Under the pieces are notes generated by a model. The model searched no databases. It had not been told where the DNA came from and worked only from the letters and a program-made list of their open reading frames with translations. DNA of 41,341 bases, taken from Propionibacteriales bacterium. Lineage in GTDB: Bacteria; Actinomycetota; Actinomycetes; Propionibacteriales; Nocardioidaceae. The stretch is from the NCBI GenBank assembly GCA_009377795.1, contig WHTJ01000035.1:1-41341 (forward strand). The letters run 5' to 3'. Shown here piece by piece: positions 16,724 through 26,169 of this stretch. Every line of letters starts with the position of its first letter. Position 1 is the stretch's first letter. Both the position numbers and the translations under genes were made by a program.

Positions 16724-16745
16724 TTCCTGTGTGAGGGTAGTGTCT

Positions 16746-17774
16746 ATGGTCTCCCGTGCGGGCTCGTTGCCGCGCTACATGCTGCAGCGCCTGCTGCTGG
16801 TCATCCCGATGCTGTTCATCTTGCTCACGCTCGTCTTCCTGATCATGCGGGTGGCGCCGGGGGACCCGGTCTCCGCGACCGTCGGCGGTCAGCTCCGGGA
16901 AGAGGAGCTGGAGCGGCGCCGCGCCGCGCTGGGTTTCGACCGGCCGCTGATCGTCCAGTACCTCGACTATCTCGGTGATGTCGCCCGTCTCGACTTCGGC
17001 ACCACGATCACCGACGACCAGCCGATCATGAACATCGTCAAGGAGAACGGCGGCGCCACGCTGACCCTGACCGTCGCCGCCTTCGCGGTGGCGTTGTTCC
17101 TCGGCGTGGTCTTCGGCCTGATCGCGGGGCGTTTCCGGGACAGCGCCGGCGATGTCGTCATCCGGCTGCTGGGCATCGCCACGTACGCCGCACCGGTCTT
17201 CTACACCGGGATCCTGGTCAAGATGCTGTTCGCCGGCAACCTGGGCTGGCTGCCGCCCAACCGAGCCACGTCCGGGTTCACCGAGAGCGACGTCGACGAG
17301 CACACCCACATCCTGCTGGTGGACGCCCTCTGGCAGGGGGAGACCGAGGCGGTGGTGGACATCCTCGAGCATCTGGTGCTGCCCGCGGCCACGCTCGGGA
17401 TCTTCATCTGCGGGATCTTCGTGCGGCTCATCCGGGTCAACGTCCTGCAGACCCTGCAGGCCGACTATGTGGAGGCGGCGCGGGCGCGTGGCGTGCGAGA
17501 GAGCAAGGTGATGCGCTCGCACGCGTTCCGCAACGCGCTGGTTCCGGTGGTCACGATCATCGGCCTGCAGGTGGCACTGCTGCTGAGCGGGGCCGTGCTG
17601 ACCGAACGAACCTTCGAGTGGCCGGGCATCGGCAGCGAGCTCGTCCGCTACATCACGCTTCGCGACTACACGGCGGTGCAGGGCATCATCACGATGTTCG
17701 CGGTCGTGGTCGTCGTCATCAGCATCCTGGTGGACATCGTCATCGCCATCATCGACCCGAGGGTGCGCTACTGA
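16746..17774 (+). CDS. ABC transporter permease, DppB/OppB type
   Basis: This 342-residue inner-membrane permease has six predicted transmembrane segments, beginning with YMLQRLLLVIPMLFILLTLVFL. The cytoplasmic EAA loop (YVEAARARGVRESKVMRSHA) contacts the ATPases. APGDPVSATVGG in the first periplasmic loop is typical of DppB. I prefer ATG 16746, eight bases after GAGGG, over the in-frame GTG at 16731. Its stop overlaps the next start by one base (TGATG). Confidence 0.93.
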   Translation: MVSRAGSLPRYMLQRLLLVIPMLFILLTLVFLIMRVAPGDPVSATVGGQLREEELERRRAALGFDRPLIVQYLDYLGDVARLDFGTTITDDQPIMNIVKENGGATLTLTVAAFAVALFLGVVFGLIAGRFRDSAGDVVIRLLGIATYAAPVFYTGILVKMLFAGNLGWLPPNRATSGFTESDVDEHTHILLVDALWQGETEAVVDILEHLVLPAATLGIFICGIFVRLIRVNVLQTLQADYVEAARARGVRESKVMRSHAFRNALVPVVTIIGLQVALLLSGAVLTERTFEWPGIGSELVRYITLRDYTAVQGIITMFAVVVVVISILVDIVIAIIDPRVRY

Positions 17775-18706
17775 TGGGTGTTTTCCGCGTCCTCTTCAAG
17801 CCGTTCGGGCAGACGACAGGTCTTGCCCGATGGCTGCTGATCTCCGGTCTGCTGCTCACCGCGATGTTCGTGACCTTCGCGCTGTTCGCGCCGTGGATCG
17901 CGCCGTACGGCTTCGCCGAGGAGGTGCCCAAGAAGGTGGCACCACCCGGCGACGGCTTCCTGATGGGCACGAACGACCTGTGGTACGACGTGTGGTCACG
18001 GGTCGTCTGGGGATCGCGGACGGCCATCGAGGTGGTCATCCTCGCCGTGATCCTCGGGCTGCTCGTCGGGGTTCCCATGGGGCTGGTGTCCGGCTACGTC
18101 GGCGGGTGGCTGGACCGGATTCTGGTGCTGATCATGGACGCGCTGTTCGCGTTCCCGCCCCTGCTGCTGGCGATCGTGTTCGCCTTCCTGTTCCGCGACC
18201 TGATCGGTGGTGGCGTGATGGCGGTGGCGCTCGCGCTGGCCGTGATCTACGTCCCGCAGTATTTCCGCGTCGTACGCAACACGACACTCAGCGCTCGGGA
18301 GGCGACGTACGTCGAGGCCGCGCGGGCGATCGGCGCACCGGGGCACACGATCATGGGCCGCTACCTCTTCTCCAACGTGATCCAGAGCGTGCCCGTCATC
18401 GGCACCCTGAACGCGGCCGACGCCATCGGCACGCTGGCCGCTCTCGGGTTCATCGGTCTCGGAATCCAGCCGACCGACGCCGCCGAGTGGGGCTTCGACC
18501 TGCAGCGGGCCCTGGACGACACGGAGGCCGGACTGTGGTGGACGGGCGTGTTCCCCGGGCTCGCCATCGTGTTGCTCGTGACCGGGCTGACCCTGGTCGG
18601 GGAAGGCCTGAACGAGACGATCAACCCCACACTGCGCAAGCGCCGGTTGCGCAGGTTCGCGCTCCCGCCTCGTCGTCCGGCGGTCGAGGAGGAGGCCGCC
18701 CGATGA
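17774..18706 (+). CDS. ABC transporter permease, DppC/OppC type
   Basis: This 310-residue permease partners the DppB-type protein. An N-terminal OppC_N segment (LLISGLLLTAMFVTFALFAP) precedes the transport domain. The EAA loop reads YVEAARAIGAPGHTIMGRYL, and LAALGFIGLGIQP is the conserved C-terminal-side motif. It starts at ATG 17774, sharing one base with the preceding stop, and ends with a four-base ATGA overlap with the next gene, so the operon is tightly coupled. Confidence 0.93.
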   Translation: MGVFRVLFKPFGQTTGLARWLLISGLLLTAMFVTFALFAPWIAPYGFAEEVPKKVAPPGDGFLMGTNDLWYDVWSRVVWGSRTAIEVVILAVILGLLVGVPMGLVSGYVGGWLDRILVLIMDALFAFPPLLLAIVFAFLFRDLIGGGVMAVALALAVIYVPQYFRVVRNTTLSAREATYVEAARAIGAPGHTIMGRYLFSNVIQSVPVIGTLNAADAIGTLAALGFIGLGIQPTDAAEWGFDLQRALDDTEAGLWWTGVFPGLAIVLLVTGLTLVGEGLNETINPTLRKRRLRRFALPPRRPAVEEEAAR

Positions 18707-19740
18707 ACGATCGCATGGAGCCGGTGGTCTCCGTACGCGACCTGCGGGTCTGGTACGGCACCGAGCGCGGAGCCGTACGTGCGGTGGACGGCGTGAGCTT
18801 CGACCTGCTGCCCGGCGAGACCCTCGGGCTGGTGGGCGAGTCCGGCTGCGGCAAGTCGACCCTTGGACGCGGCCTGCTCGGCATGTTGCCGGAGGGTGCG
18901 CAGACCGACGGGGAGATCCGGTTCAAGGGCGAGAACCTCCGGACGGTGTCGCGGAGCCGGCTGCGCGACATGCGCGGTCCCGAGCTGGGGATGATCTTCC
19001 AGGAGCCGCTCACCCGGCTGAATCCGCTGATGCGGATCTCGGAGCATTTCGAGGAGGCGCTGCGCGCGCACACCCCAGGGATCAGCAAGGACACCGTCGA
19101 GCGTGCGGCGTTGGAGGTGCTGGGACTGATGGGCATCCCGCCGACCCGTTACCGCTCCTATCCGCACGAGTTCTCCGGTGGCATGCGGCAGCGGCTGATG
19201 ATCGGGCTCGCGCTGGTGTTCCGGCCGGCGTTCGTGGTGGCCGACGAGCCGACCACCGCGCTCGACGTACTCGTCGAGGCGCAGATCATCCGCATCCTGC
19301 ACGACCTGAGGCGGGAGTTCGACACGTCGTTGCTGCTGATCACGCACAACCTCGGGATCATCGCGGAGGCGTGCGACCGGGTCGCGGTGATGTACGCCGG
19401 CAAGATCGTGGAGGTCGGGGAGGCGCGTCAGGTGTTCCGCGACCCGCAGCATCCCTACACCCGGGAGCTGCTGCGGTCGACGATCTCGCTGTCCACCACC
19501 GGGCTGAACTACATCCCGGGCGCGCCGCCCGACCTCACCGATCCGCCTCCGGGCTGTCACTTCCATCCGCGCTGCCCGGATGCGATGCGGGTCTGCGAGG
19601 AGCTCGACCCGATCGATCAGGAGCTGTCCGGCGGCCAGCGGGTGGAATGCTGGCTGCACGGGCCGGATCACCTGATCGGCGTGGACGGCCGGGACCGGCT
19701 GAGGGTACGAGAGGAGCTCAGCGTTGCCGACGAAGCCTGA
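18703..19740 (+). CDS. ABC transporter ATP-binding protein, DppD/OppD type
   Basis: This 345-residue ATPase energises import. Walker A is GESGCGKST (about residues 46-54), the signature is FSGGMRQR, and Walker B is VVADEPTTALD followed by the switch His in LLITHNLG. The C-terminal oligopeptide ABC extension has GCHFHPRCPDAMRVCEE, whose Cys pattern can bind an Fe-S cluster in some homologues. It overlaps dppC by ATGA and the following ATPase by 17 bases. Full length for the family. Confidence 0.93.
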   Translation: MNDRMEPVVSVRDLRVWYGTERGAVRAVDGVSFDLLPGETLGLVGESGCGKSTLGRGLLGMLPEGAQTDGEIRFKGENLRTVSRSRLRDMRGPELGMIFQEPLTRLNPLMRISEHFEEALRAHTPGISKDTVERAALEVLGLMGIPPTRYRSYPHEFSGGMRQRLMIGLALVFRPAFVVADEPTTALDVLVEAQIIRILHDLRREFDTSLLLITHNLGIIAEACDRVAVMYAGKIVEVGEARQVFRDPQHPYTRELLRSTISLSTTGLNYIPGAPPDLTDPPPGCHFHPRCPDAMRVCEELDPIDQELSGGQRVECWLHGPDHLIGVDGRDRLRVREELSVADEA

Positions 19741-21070
19741 GATCCAGGGGACGGCGCATGCTCCCAAGCACCGGGCGCCGGACGAGGTCCTGGTGTCCAT
19801 GCAGGACGTCGAGGTGTACTTCCAGCTGCGCGGTGGGTCGATGGCCCGGCTGCTCGGTATGGACACCGGTTCGGTGCGTGCGGTCGACGGCATCAGCCTC
19901 GATCTGCGCAAGGGCGAGGTGCTAGGACTGGTCGGGGAGTCCGGCAGCGGCAAGACCACGCTGGGCCGGGCCTTGCTGGGGCTGGTCGCCGCGACCGGTG
20001 GGGAGATCCGGTACGCCGGCCAGGACATCACCAAGCTCTCGACCCGGCACCTGCGTCGCCTGCGCGGCGACCTGCAGATGGTGTTCCAGGATCCCAGTGC
20101 GGCGCTGAACCCGTCCATGACCATCGAGACCGCGGTGGGTCACCCGCTGAAGATCCACGGCCTGGCGTCCGGCGAGGAGCTGCATCGCCGGGTGGCCGAC
20201 GCGCTCGAACGGGTCGGGCTGTCGCCTCCCGAGCGGTTCATGTTCAAGTATCCCGGCGATCTCTCCGGCGGCCAGAAGCAGCGCGCGGTCCTCGCCAGGG
20301 CGGTCATCCTCGATCCCGTACTGCTGGTCGCGGACGAGCCGGTGTCCATGCTCGACATGAGCGTACGCGCGAAGATCCTGCAGCTGATGCTCGACCTCAA
20401 GCGCGACCTCGACCTGACCTACGTCTACATCACGCACGACCTGGCGAGCGCGAAGTTCTTCTGCGACCGGGTGGCGATCATGTACCTCGGCCGGGTGGTC
20501 GAGGTCGGGCGGACGGAGGAGATCTTCGCCGACCCCAAGCATCCCTACACCAGGTCTCTGCTCAAGGCGATCCCCGAACCGGACCCGGAGAAGGCGCTGC
20601 CTCGCGACCTGCCGCGCGGGGAGATCCCGGACGCCGCCAGCCCGCCACTGGGCTGCGCCTTCCATCCACGGTGCCCGGAGGCGTTCGACATGTGCGGATG
20701 GGAGCGCCGGGACCTCCGGGCGCTGATCGAGGCGCACTGGACACGTCACGAGGCGCTGGACTTCGAGACCGAGCGCGGCACCATCGCCAACCTGGACGAC
20801 CTGGACGAGCCGTCGCACGAGGCGGTCGTGGCGGCCGGAAGGTCGAGCTCACCGGTGGACGTCGAGGACCTGCTCCACCGGATCCGGGAGGAGGACGCCG
20901 ACGAGCCGCTGTGGCGTGGCGTCGAGGACATGACCCTGACCGACGGCGGCGTACGGGTGAGGTTCCACGACGGGGCCGACCCGCGGTTGCGGCCGGCCGG
21001 CGGAGTGGAGGTCGCCTGCCACCTCTACCCGGAGGTGGAGCCCGCCGCGGGCGAAGGGCCGGCCTCCTGA
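19724..21070 (+). CDS. ABC transporter ATP-binding protein, DppF/OppF type, with long C-terminal tail
   Basis: This 448-residue ATPase pairs with the DppD-type protein. It has Walker A GESGSGKTT, signature LSGGQKQRA, Walker B LVADEPVSMLD and switch THDLA. The GCAFHPRCPEAFDMC motif marks the usual end of OppF. After it comes about 120 residues of extra acidic sequence (for example DVEDLLHRIREEDADEPLW) not found in typical OppF. I assign the TTG at 19724 because GAGAGGAG lies eight bases upstream. The last 46 bases overlap the convergent RecB-like gene. Confidence 0.9.
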   Translation: MPTKPEIQGTAHAPKHRAPDEVLVSMQDVEVYFQLRGGSMARLLGMDTGSVRAVDGISLDLRKGEVLGLVGESGSGKTTLGRALLGLVAATGGEIRYAGQDITKLSTRHLRRLRGDLQMVFQDPSAALNPSMTIETAVGHPLKIHGLASGEELHRRVADALERVGLSPPERFMFKYPGDLSGGQKQRAVLARAVILDPVLLVADEPVSMLDMSVRAKILQLMLDLKRDLDLTYVYITHDLASAKFFCDRVAIMYLGRVVEVGRTEEIFADPKHPYTRSLLKAIPEPDPEKALPRDLPRGEIPDAASPPLGCAFHPRCPEAFDMCGWERRDLRALIEAHWTRHEALDFETERGTIANLDDLDEPSHEAVVAAGRSSSPVDVEDLLHRIREEDADEPLWRGVEDMTLTDGGVRVRFHDGADPRLRPAGGVEVACHLYPEVEPAAGEGPAS

Positions 21071-21945
21071 TCCTGACGGCCCATCCCGCGCGATGAGGAG
21101 TCGTCCTCGGTCGGCAACGGCGGGGGAGTGCCGCCCCACTCCGGGCAGATCGCCTTGTGGTCGCACCACTCGCACAGCGCGGACCTGCGCGGCCGCCAGT
21201 CGCCGGTGTCCCGCGCCCGCTCGATGGCCTTCCACAACGCCTGCACCTTGCGCTCGGTGGCGAGCAGGTCGCGCTCCTCAGGCACATAGCGCAGCATCTC
21301 GCCGCTGCCGAGGTAGATCAGCTGCAGCATCCGGGGTACGACGCCGCGGGTGCGCCACAGCACGAGCGCGTAGAACTTCATCTGGAACAGCGCCTTGGCC
21401 TCGAAGTGCTCATTCGGCGCCCGGCCGGTCTTGTAGTCGACCACCCGCACCTCGCCGGTGGGAGCGACGTCGACCCGGTCGACGTACCCACGAAGCTGCA
21501 GACCGGACTCCAGCAGGGTCTCGACGTAGACCTCGCGCTCGGCCGGCTCGAGCCGTCGCGGATCCTCCAACGTGAAGTAGCGGTGCAGCAGGCGCCGGCA
21601 CTCGTCGAGCCAGCGGCCGAGCTCGGAGGGCTCGCCGCCGAACAGGTCGGCCAGCTCGGGCTCGGACTCGCGCAGGTCGTCCCACGCCGGCTCGAGCAGC
21701 TCGGCCGCGCGCTCGGGGGTGCGGTCGGCCGCGGGCAGGCTGAACAGCCGCTCCAGCACGGAGTGCACGACCGTGCCGCGCACCGCGTCGGGGCTCGGCA
21801 CCTCGGGCAGCTGGTCGATCACCCGGAACCGATAGAGCAGCGGACAGGTCATGAAGTCGCTGGCCCGGCTCGGCGACAGCGACCCGAGGACGCCGTCGTC
21901 GGTCTCCTCGCCCACGACCGGGCGGACTGCGGGCTCCACGCTCAT
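21025..21945 (-). CDS. RecB-family PD-(D/E)XK nuclease with Fe-S-type cysteines
   Basis: This 306-residue protein is a stand-alone nuclease domain of the RecB/AddB/Cas4 type. His61, Asp156, Asp170 and Lys172 (VVDYKTG) form the expected metal-dependent active site, and QMKFYALVLW matches the motif after it. Cys34 with Cys258, Cys261 and Cys267 (CEWCDHKAIC) match the four-cysteine iron-sulfur arrangement of AddB and Cas4. There is no helicase domain and no CRISPR nearby. The ATG at 21945 is preferred over upstream starts because TAGCCT lies seven bases before it. A homologue adjoins trmI in mycobacteria. It is divergent from the M50 protease gene. Confidence 0.88.
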   Translation of the reverse strand: MSVEPAVRPVVGEETDDGVLGSLSPSRASDFMTCPLLYRFRVIDQLPEVPSPDAVRGTVVHSVLERLFSLPAADRTPERAAELLEPAWDDLRESEPELADLFGGEPSELGRWLDECRRLLHRYFTLEDPRRLEPAEREVYVETLLESGLQLRGYVDRVDVAPTGEVRVVDYKTGRAPNEHFEAKALFQMKFYALVLWRTRGVVPRMLQLIYLGSGEMLRYVPEERDLLATERKVQALWKAIERARDTGDWRPRRSALCEWCDHKAICPEWGGTPPPLPTEDDSSSRGMGRQDQEAGPSPAAGSTSG

Positions 21946-21952
21946 GTGCGAC

Positions 21953-22017
21953 AGGCTAGGCCACCCGGCCGACAAAGGGTGCGTCCGCGACCGCATGTTG
22001 CCCGCACAGACTAGGTT
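21953..22017. promoter_or_regulatory. Divergent -10 hexamers for the RecB-like and M50 protease genes
   Basis: TAGCCT on the minus strand (21953-21958) is seven bases from the RecB-like ATG, and TAGGTT on the plus strand (22012-22017) is seven bases from the M50 protease GTG. Neither gene has a Shine-Dalgarno, consistent with leaderless transcripts from a 79-bp gap. Confidence 0.5.
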
Positions 22018-22024
22018 TGGAGCC

Positions 22025-23170
22025 GTGGAGCCACAGCGATCGGACGACTCGCGACGCTCGCGACCGCCGGGCACCATGCGGCTCGGTCAGATCGCGGGTG
22101 TCGACATCCTGCTGCGGTCGTCGTGGGTCCTGATCGCGATCCTGATCGCCGTGCTGATAGCGCCGCGGGTGGAGCAGGTGGCGCCCGGTCTGGCGGGACC
22201 CCTGGCGTACGTCGCGGGCGTGGTCTTCGCCGTACTGCTGTACCTGTCGGTGCTCCTGCACGAGCTCTCGCACGCGCTGGCCGCCCGCGCGTTCGACATC
22301 CCGGTCCAGCACATCACCCTCGGGTTCATGGGCGGCGGCACCCACATGGACAGCGACACCAACAGCCCCGGCCGGGAGTTCGTGGTCTCCGGTGTCGGGC
22401 CGCTCACCTCTCTCGTGGTGGGTTTCATCGCCTTACCCATCGCGCTCGTCACCCCGGACGGCCTGATCACCTTCCTGCTGGAGGGTCTCGCGTTCGCGAA
22501 CATCATCGTCGGCGTGTTCAACCTCGTACCCGGCCTTCCCCTGGACGGCGGGCGGATGCTCCAGGCGGTCGTGTGGTGGATGACGAAGAAGCCGTACGTC
22601 GGGAGCGTCGTGGCCGGGTGGACCGGCAGGGTGCTGGCCGTGCTCGTGGTGGCCGGCCCGCTGGTCGCGCAGAACCTCACCTCATTCGAACCGAACCTGT
22701 TCGACGTCGTGCTGGCCGCGGTCATCGGGCTGTTCCTGTGGCAGGGAGCGTCGCAGAGCCTGGTGATGGCCAACGTCCGGCGCAAGCTGCCCGCGATCAA
22801 GGCCCGGACCCTCGCGCGGAGGGCGATCGGCGTACCTCCGGACCTCCCGCTGGCCGAGGGCCTGCGGCGGGCCCGTGCCGAGCAGGCTGGCGCGATGGTC
22901 GTGGTCGCCGGCGACGGCCGTCCGCTGGCGGTGGTGAACGAGGCCGCAGTGACCGCGACACCCGTCGAGCGCAGGCCGTGGGTGAGCTGTTCGGCGGTCG
23001 CCCGCGAGCTGGACACCGGGCTGCTGCTGGAGGCCACGCTCGAGGGCGAGGCGCTGATGCGAGCGATGCAGCGTACGCCGGCCACTGAGTACGTCCTGGT
23101 CGAACCCACCGGCGGCCTCTTCGGGGTGTTGTCCGCGGCGGACGTCGACCAGGCGTTCGCCGCCTCTTGA
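22025..23170 (+). CDS. Site-2 protease family (M50) membrane metalloprotease with CBS domains
   Basis: This 381-residue polytopic protease belongs to the Rip3/SpoIVFB-like group. HELSH (79-83) gives the zinc ligands and the catalytic Glu within a transmembrane helix. NLVPGLPLDGGR (166-177) supplies the third ligand, Asp174. After about residue 255 a cytoplasmic part contains a degenerate CBS pair (PLAEGLRRARAEQAGAMVVV and later VLVEPTGGLFGVLSAADV), which may sense nucleotides. Such proteases cleave membrane-embedded substrates such as anti-sigma factors, but the target here is unknown. GTG 22025 is chosen because of the TAGGTT seven bases upstream. Confidence 0.92.
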   Translation: MEPQRSDDSRRSRPPGTMRLGQIAGVDILLRSSWVLIAILIAVLIAPRVEQVAPGLAGPLAYVAGVVFAVLLYLSVLLHELSHALAARAFDIPVQHITLGFMGGGTHMDSDTNSPGREFVVSGVGPLTSLVVGFIALPIALVTPDGLITFLLEGLAFANIIVGVFNLVPGLPLDGGRMLQAVVWWMTKKPYVGSVVAGWTGRVLAVLVVAGPLVAQNLTSFEPNLFDVVLAAVIGLFLWQGASQSLVMANVRRKLPAIKARTLARRAIGVPPDLPLAEGLRRARAEQAGAMVVVAGDGRPLAVVNEAAVTATPVERRPWVSCSAVARELDTGLLLEATLEGEALMRAMQRTPATEYVLVEPTGGLFGVLSAADVDQAFAAS

Positions 23171-23188
23171 TCCGGGGCGATCCCGGTT

Positions 23189-23246
23189 CCAGCGTGGCGC
23201 GGAATGGCAGTCCCGAGCCGGATTTGTCCGCCAGAAGGCGCCACGC
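23189..23246. repeat. Intergenic inverted repeat, GTGGCGC/GCGCCAC family (copy 2)
   Basis: CCAGCGTGGCGCG (23189-23201) is identical to the 13 bases at 1519. The inverted partner GCGCCACGC lies at 23238-23246. The element follows the M50 protease stop by 18 bases and precedes trmI, fitting a terminator or small dispersed palindromic repeat. Confidence 0.6.
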
Positions 23247-23319
23247 AAGGCGGTGTGCATCATCTCCGAGGTGAATCTGGCGCGCTGGCCCGGCGCGTCC
23301 TCTGAGTAGGCTTCGCGGC

Positions 23320-24273
23320 ATGTCCGGCGAGTCAGGCGACGATGCGAACCCGCAGGAGCCGCGCGCGTGGTCCGGCGTGCGTAGCGGCCCCCTCCGGGCG
23401 GGCGAGTGGGTCCGGATCACCGACCCGAAGAACCGCCGTCACCACATCCAACTCGAGAAGGGCGCGCAGTTCTTCACCCATCGGGGTGCGATCGAGCACG
23501 ACGACATCCTCGGGTCCCCCGAGGGGATCGTGGTCACGAGCGCGGGCGGCGTCGAGTACCTCGTCTTCCGTCCCCTGCTGCACGAGTACGTCGTCTCGAT
23601 GCCCCGGGGAGCGGCCGTCGTCTATCCGAAGGACGCCGCCCAGATCGTGGCGATGGCCGACGTGTTCCCGGGCGCGCGGGTGGTGGAGGCCGGGGCCGGT
23701 TCCGGGTCGCTGACCTGTGCGCTGATCCGGGCCGTGGGCCCTCATGGATCGGTCTCATCGTACGAGCGGCGACGTGATTTCGCCGACATCGCCCGCGCGA
23801 ACGTGGAGAAGTTCTTCGGCGGCTCCCCTCCGATGTGGTCTCTCACGGTGGGTGACGTCCAGGACGACCTGCACGGACGGGAGGTGGACCGCGTCGTGCT
23901 AGACATGCTGGCGCCGTGGGAGTGCGTCGAGGCGGTCGGGTCGGCGCTCGTTCCGGGCGGTCTGGTCTGTGCGTACGTCGCCACGACGCCGCAGCTCAGC
24001 CGCCTGGTCGAGACCCTGCGGACGCACGGCGAGTTCACCGAGCCGGACGCCTGGGAGACGCTCGTGCGGCCGTGGCACGTCGAGGGGCTCGCCGTACGCC
24101 CGTCTCACAAGATGAACGGCCACACCGGGTTTCTGGTCACCGCCCGGCGGATGGCGCACGGCGTACGCCCGCCGGGGAGGAAGCGGCGGCCCGCGCCCGG
24201 TGCGTACGGGGCGGACTACGCCGGACCGCGCCCGGCCACGGAGAGTGAGCGGGACCCCGAGTCCACCGGCTGA
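23320..24273 (+). CDS. trmI: tRNA (adenine58-N1)-methyltransferase
   Basis: TrmI methylates N1 of A58 in the T-loop of tRNAs using SAM, usually as a homotetramer. The 317-residue protein has a small N-terminal beta domain ([20 protein letters not shown]), then the Rossmann methyltransferase domain with the SAM motif [10 protein letters not shown] (123-132). Motif [11 protein letters not shown] lies further on. A short Pro/Arg-rich tail is probably disordered. TAGGCT lies seven bases before the ATG. In mycobacteria trmI sits just upstream of the proteasome ATPase gene, as it does here. Confidence 0.95.
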   Translation: MSGESGDDANPQEPRAWSGVRSGPLRAGEWVRITDPKNRRHHIQLEKGAQFFTHRGAIEHDDILGSPEGIVVTSAGGVEYLVFRPLLHEYVVSMPRGAAVVYPKDAAQIVAMADVFPGARVVEAGAGSGSLTCALIRAVGPHGSVSSYERRRDFADIARANVEKFFGGSPPMWSLTVGDVQDDLHGREVDRVVLDMLAPWECVEAVGSALVPGGLVCAYVATTPQLSRLVETLRTHGEFTEPDAWETLVRPWHVEGLAVRPSHKMNGHTGFLVTARRMAHGVRPPGRKRRPAPGAYGADYAGPRPATESERDPESTG

Positions 24274-24418
24274 GCCGGGTGCGGTGGCCGCCGCGCTGCG
24301 GACACTGGGGTTGCTTACAGTGGCGGTCTGGCCGAAACGCCCACCGAGACGCACCCTGCCGTCGGTGCGGCCTGCCAGGGTAGGGTCCGTAGTACGAGGA
24401 GCCGGGGAGGTGAGTGCG
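24274..24418 (+). promoter_or_regulatory. Upstream region of mpa
   Basis: The 145-base gap includes TTGCTTACAGTGG (24313-24325) and TAGGGT (about 24380-24385), which could be -10 elements. GGGGAGGTGAG is a strong Shine-Dalgarno seven bases before the mpa ATG. A leadered promoter is likely; the exact start site is not determined. Confidence 0.35.
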
Positions 24419-26161
24419 ATGTCACCACAGAGCCATGACGGGCGCACGCGCGATGAGCTGGTCGCTCAGGTGCGTTACCTCGAGCAGGAGGTCGTGGAGC
24501 TGCGCCAGCGCATGTCGCAGCATCCCTCGACGCCGCGGGGTCTCGAGCAGCGCCTTGCCGAGACTCAGGCGTCGCTCGCGTCGGTGAGCGCTCAGAACGA
24601 GCGCCTGACCCAGACTCTCCGGGAGGCCCGTGACCAGATCGTCACGCTGAAGGAGGAGGTCGACCGCCTCGCACAGCCACCGGCCGGTTTCGGGACCTTC
24701 CTCCAGCGCAACGACGACGACACCGTCGACGTGTTCACCGGCGGCCGCAAGCTCCGGGTGAACGTCAGCCCCAGTGTGGACGTCGACGAGCTGCGGCGCG
24801 GCCAGGAGGTCATGCTCAACGAGGCGCTCAACGTGGTCGCGGCCATGCAGTACGAGCAGATCGGCGAGGTCGTGATGCTCAAGGAGCTGCTCGAGGACAA
24901 CGAGCGTGCTCTGGTGATCGCCAACGCCGACGAGGAGAAGGTCGTCCGGATCGGTGAGCCGCTGCTCGGTACGCCGATGCGGGCCGGAGACTCGCTGCTG
25001 CTCGACTCGCGCTCCGGATACGTCTACGAGCGCATCCCCAAGTCCGAGGTCGAGGAGCTGATCCTCGAGGAGGTGCCGGACATCGACTACGCCGACATCG
25101 GCGGGTTGATGGGGCAGATCGAGGCCATCCGCGATGCGATCGAGCTGCCGTACCTCTACCCCGAGATCTTCGAGGAGCACGAGCTCAAGCCGCCCAAGGG
25201 CGTGCTGCTGTACGGCCCGCCGGGCTGTGGCAAGACGCTCATCGCCAAGGCGGTCGCCAACTCGCTGGCCAAGCAGGTCGCGGAGAAGACCGGCGCCGAG
25301 GGCAAGAGCTTCTTCCTGAACATCAAGGGCCCCGAGCTGCTGAACAAGTACGTCGGCGAGACCGAGCGGCACATCCGGCTGGTGTTCCAGCGGGCGCGGG
25401 AGAAGGCGTCCGGCGGCACCCCGGTCATCGTGTTCTTCGACGAGATGGACTCGTTGTTCCGTACCCGAGGCTCGGGCGTCTCCTCGGACGTCGAGAACAC
25501 CATCGTCCCGCAGCTGCTGTCCGAGATCGACGGCGTCGAGGGCCTGGAGAACGTCATCGTCATCGGTGCCTCGAACCGCGAGGACATGATCGACCCGGCG
25601 ATCCTTCGCCCCGGCCGGCTGGACGTCAAGATCAAGATCGAGCGGCCGGACGCCGAGTCCGCGCGCGACATCTTCAGCAAGTACCTCACGCCCAGGCTGC
25701 CGTTGCACGAGTCCGATCTCACGGAGTTCGGTGGCAACCGCGAGTCTTGCGCCAACGGGATGATCCAGCGGGCCGTCGAGCGGATGTACACCGAGTCGGA
25801 GGAGAACCGTTTCCTCGAGGTCACCTACGCCAACGGCGACAAAGAGGTGCTGTACTTCAAGGACTTCAACTCCGGCGCGATGATCCAGAACATCGTCGAC
25901 CGGGCGAAGAAGATGGCGATCAAGGACTTCATCGACGCCGGTGCGAAGGGCATCCGGATCCAACACATGCTGCAGGCCTGCATCGACGAGTTCAAGGAGA
26001 ACGAGGACCTCCCCAACACCACGAACCCGGACGACTGGGCCCGCATCTCCGGCAAGAAGGGCGAGCGGATCGTGTTCGTCCGTACCCTCATCACCGGCAA
26101 GGAGGGCACCGAGCCCGGCCGGTCGATCGACACGGTCGCCAACACCGGCCAGTACCTCTGA
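24419..26161 (+). CDS. mpa: Proteasome-associated AAA+ ATPase (Mpa/ARC)
   Basis: Mpa (ARC in other actinobacteria) is the hexameric unfoldase that captures pupylated proteins through its N-terminal coiled coil and threads them into the 20S core. In this 580-residue protein the coiled coil spans roughly 12-85 and two OB folds about 90-205. The AAA domain has Walker A GPPGCGKT (266-273), Walker B FFDEMD (339-344) and the arginine-finger region LRPGRLD. It ends in Gly-Gln-Tyr-Leu, the penultimate-Tyr motif that docks in and opens the core particle. ATG 24419 is chosen for its Shine-Dalgarno and normal length. Unusually, a GNAT gene separates it from dop. Confidence 0.98.
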   Translation: MSPQSHDGRTRDELVAQVRYLEQEVVELRQRMSQHPSTPRGLEQRLAETQASLASVSAQNERLTQTLREARDQIVTLKEEVDRLAQPPAGFGTFLQRNDDDTVDVFTGGRKLRVNVSPSVDVDELRRGQEVMLNEALNVVAAMQYEQIGEVVMLKELLEDNERALVIANADEEKVVRIGEPLLGTPMRAGDSLLLDSRSGYVYERIPKSEVEELILEEVPDIDYADIGGLMGQIEAIRDAIELPYLYPEIFEEHELKPPKGVLLYGPPGCGKTLIAKAVANSLAKQVAEKTGAEGKSFFLNIKGPELLNKYVGETERHIRLVFQRAREKASGGTPVIVFFDEMDSLFRTRGSGVSSDVENTIVPQLLSEIDGVEGLENVIVIGASNREDMIDPAILRPGRLDVKIKIERPDAESARDIFSKYLTPRLPLHESDLTEFGGNRESCANGMIQRAVERMYTESEENRFLEVTYANGDKEVLYFKDFNSGAMIQNIVDRAKKMAIKDFIDAGAKGIRIQHMLQACIDEFKENEDLPNTTNPDDWARISGKKGERIVFVRTLITGKEGTEPGRSIDTVANTGQYL

Positions 26162-26169
26162 TCCCGGTC

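Noticed and set aside
21025-21945. Cas4 nuclease
   Set aside because: The cysteine and active-site pattern is shared by Cas4, AddB and stand-alone RecB-like proteins, and there is no CRISPR array or other cas gene; the trmI/mpa neighbourhood supports the housekeeping RecB-like family.
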